Source: CAILZL01 sp963791615 | Lineage (GTDB): Bacteria; Pseudomonadota; Gammaproteobacteria; Steroidobacterales; Steroidobacteraceae | DNA length: 64,000 bases | Direction of reading: 5' to 3' | Assembly: GCA_963791615.1 (NCBI GenBank) | Contig: CAWBTE010000006.1 | Location: 620,001 to 684,000, forward strand | In this document: one piece after another, positions 63,991-64,000 of the stretch | Layout: every line of letters starts with the position of its first letter | Position numbering within the stretch: position 1 is the first letter of the stretch | Made by a program: the position numbers and the translations under genes | Notes under the pieces: model-generated | Told to the model about the DNA's origin: nothing | What the model saw: only the letters and a program-made list of their open reading frames with translations | Database searches by the model: none

Positions 63991-64000
63991 TATTAACCCG
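63991..64000 (+). mobile_element. Possible third MITE-like element, cut by window end
   Basis: The last ten bases, TATTAACCCG, equal the first ten bases of copy 1. A start of a third copy is likely but cannot be proved from so few bases. Confidence 0.45.

Overview
The window looks like a gammaproteobacterial chromosome. The main evidence is a gammaproteobacterial gene order on the minus strand, asd-fimV-truA-accD-folC-dedD-cvpA-purF (about 27.4-41.4 kb), together with lpxH, miaE, epmA, psd and an outer-membrane/TonB economy. The exact genus cannot be read from the sequence. The style (xanthomonad-type TonB receptors, GTAG-type REP elements, many CoA-dependent catabolic genes) suggests a Nevskiales/Xanthomonadales/Steroidobacter-like lineage; that is inference.

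Left part (1-22 kb): a catabolic, visibly more A+T-rich accessory region. It holds a partial enoyl-CoA hydratase/isomerase, two alpha/beta hydrolases, two MFS carriers, an exported tannase/feruloyl-esterase-type esterase, two CaiB/BaiF (family III) CoA-transferases, one family I CoA-transferase, two large TonB-dependent receptors and a LysR regulator. At its centre is a translationally coupled plus-strand operon (12670-16318): two proteins with the fold signature of 2-hydroxyacyl-CoA dehydratase subunits followed by a family III CoA-transferase. This is the HadBC-HadA/FldBC-FldA module, but with no ATPase activator gene and without the cysteines that hold the iron-sulfur clusters in known members. 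The region probably takes up an ester-bearing compound through the outer membrane, hydrolyses it, imports the acid and processes it as a CoA thioester.

Middle part (22-48.6 kb): a tRNA cluster (Lys, His, Arg, Pro on the minus strand), cysS, a frameshifted lpxH, miaE, a receiver-like/Ser-Thr kinase fusion, then the conserved purF-to-asd block. The block is interrupted between dedD and folC by a small exported protein and a divergent membrane-anchored wHTH-TPR regulator, whose shared promoter carries helically phased repeats. Then come an M48 lipoprotein protease, dodecin, two small proteins, aroC-prmB and the plus-strand SCO1-psd-epmA run.

Right part (48.6-64 kb): housekeeping and envelope genes (DUF486, HAD hydrolase, NhaD-like antiporter, a frameshifted L,D-transpeptidase, a YcbK-like peptidase, ornithine decarboxylase, Sua5-type enzyme, ABC-F ATPase, DUF2238), two further disrupted genes (an SDR-like pseudogene and a MHS-family transporter), and a type II toxin-antitoxin locus in which the ParE-like toxin is fused in frame to a viroplasmin-type RNase HI. 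A lipoprotein lytic-transglycosylase-like gene closes the window. Two copies of a short inverted-repeat element with nested REP palindromes flank parts of this region, and the start of a probable third copy is the last ten bases.
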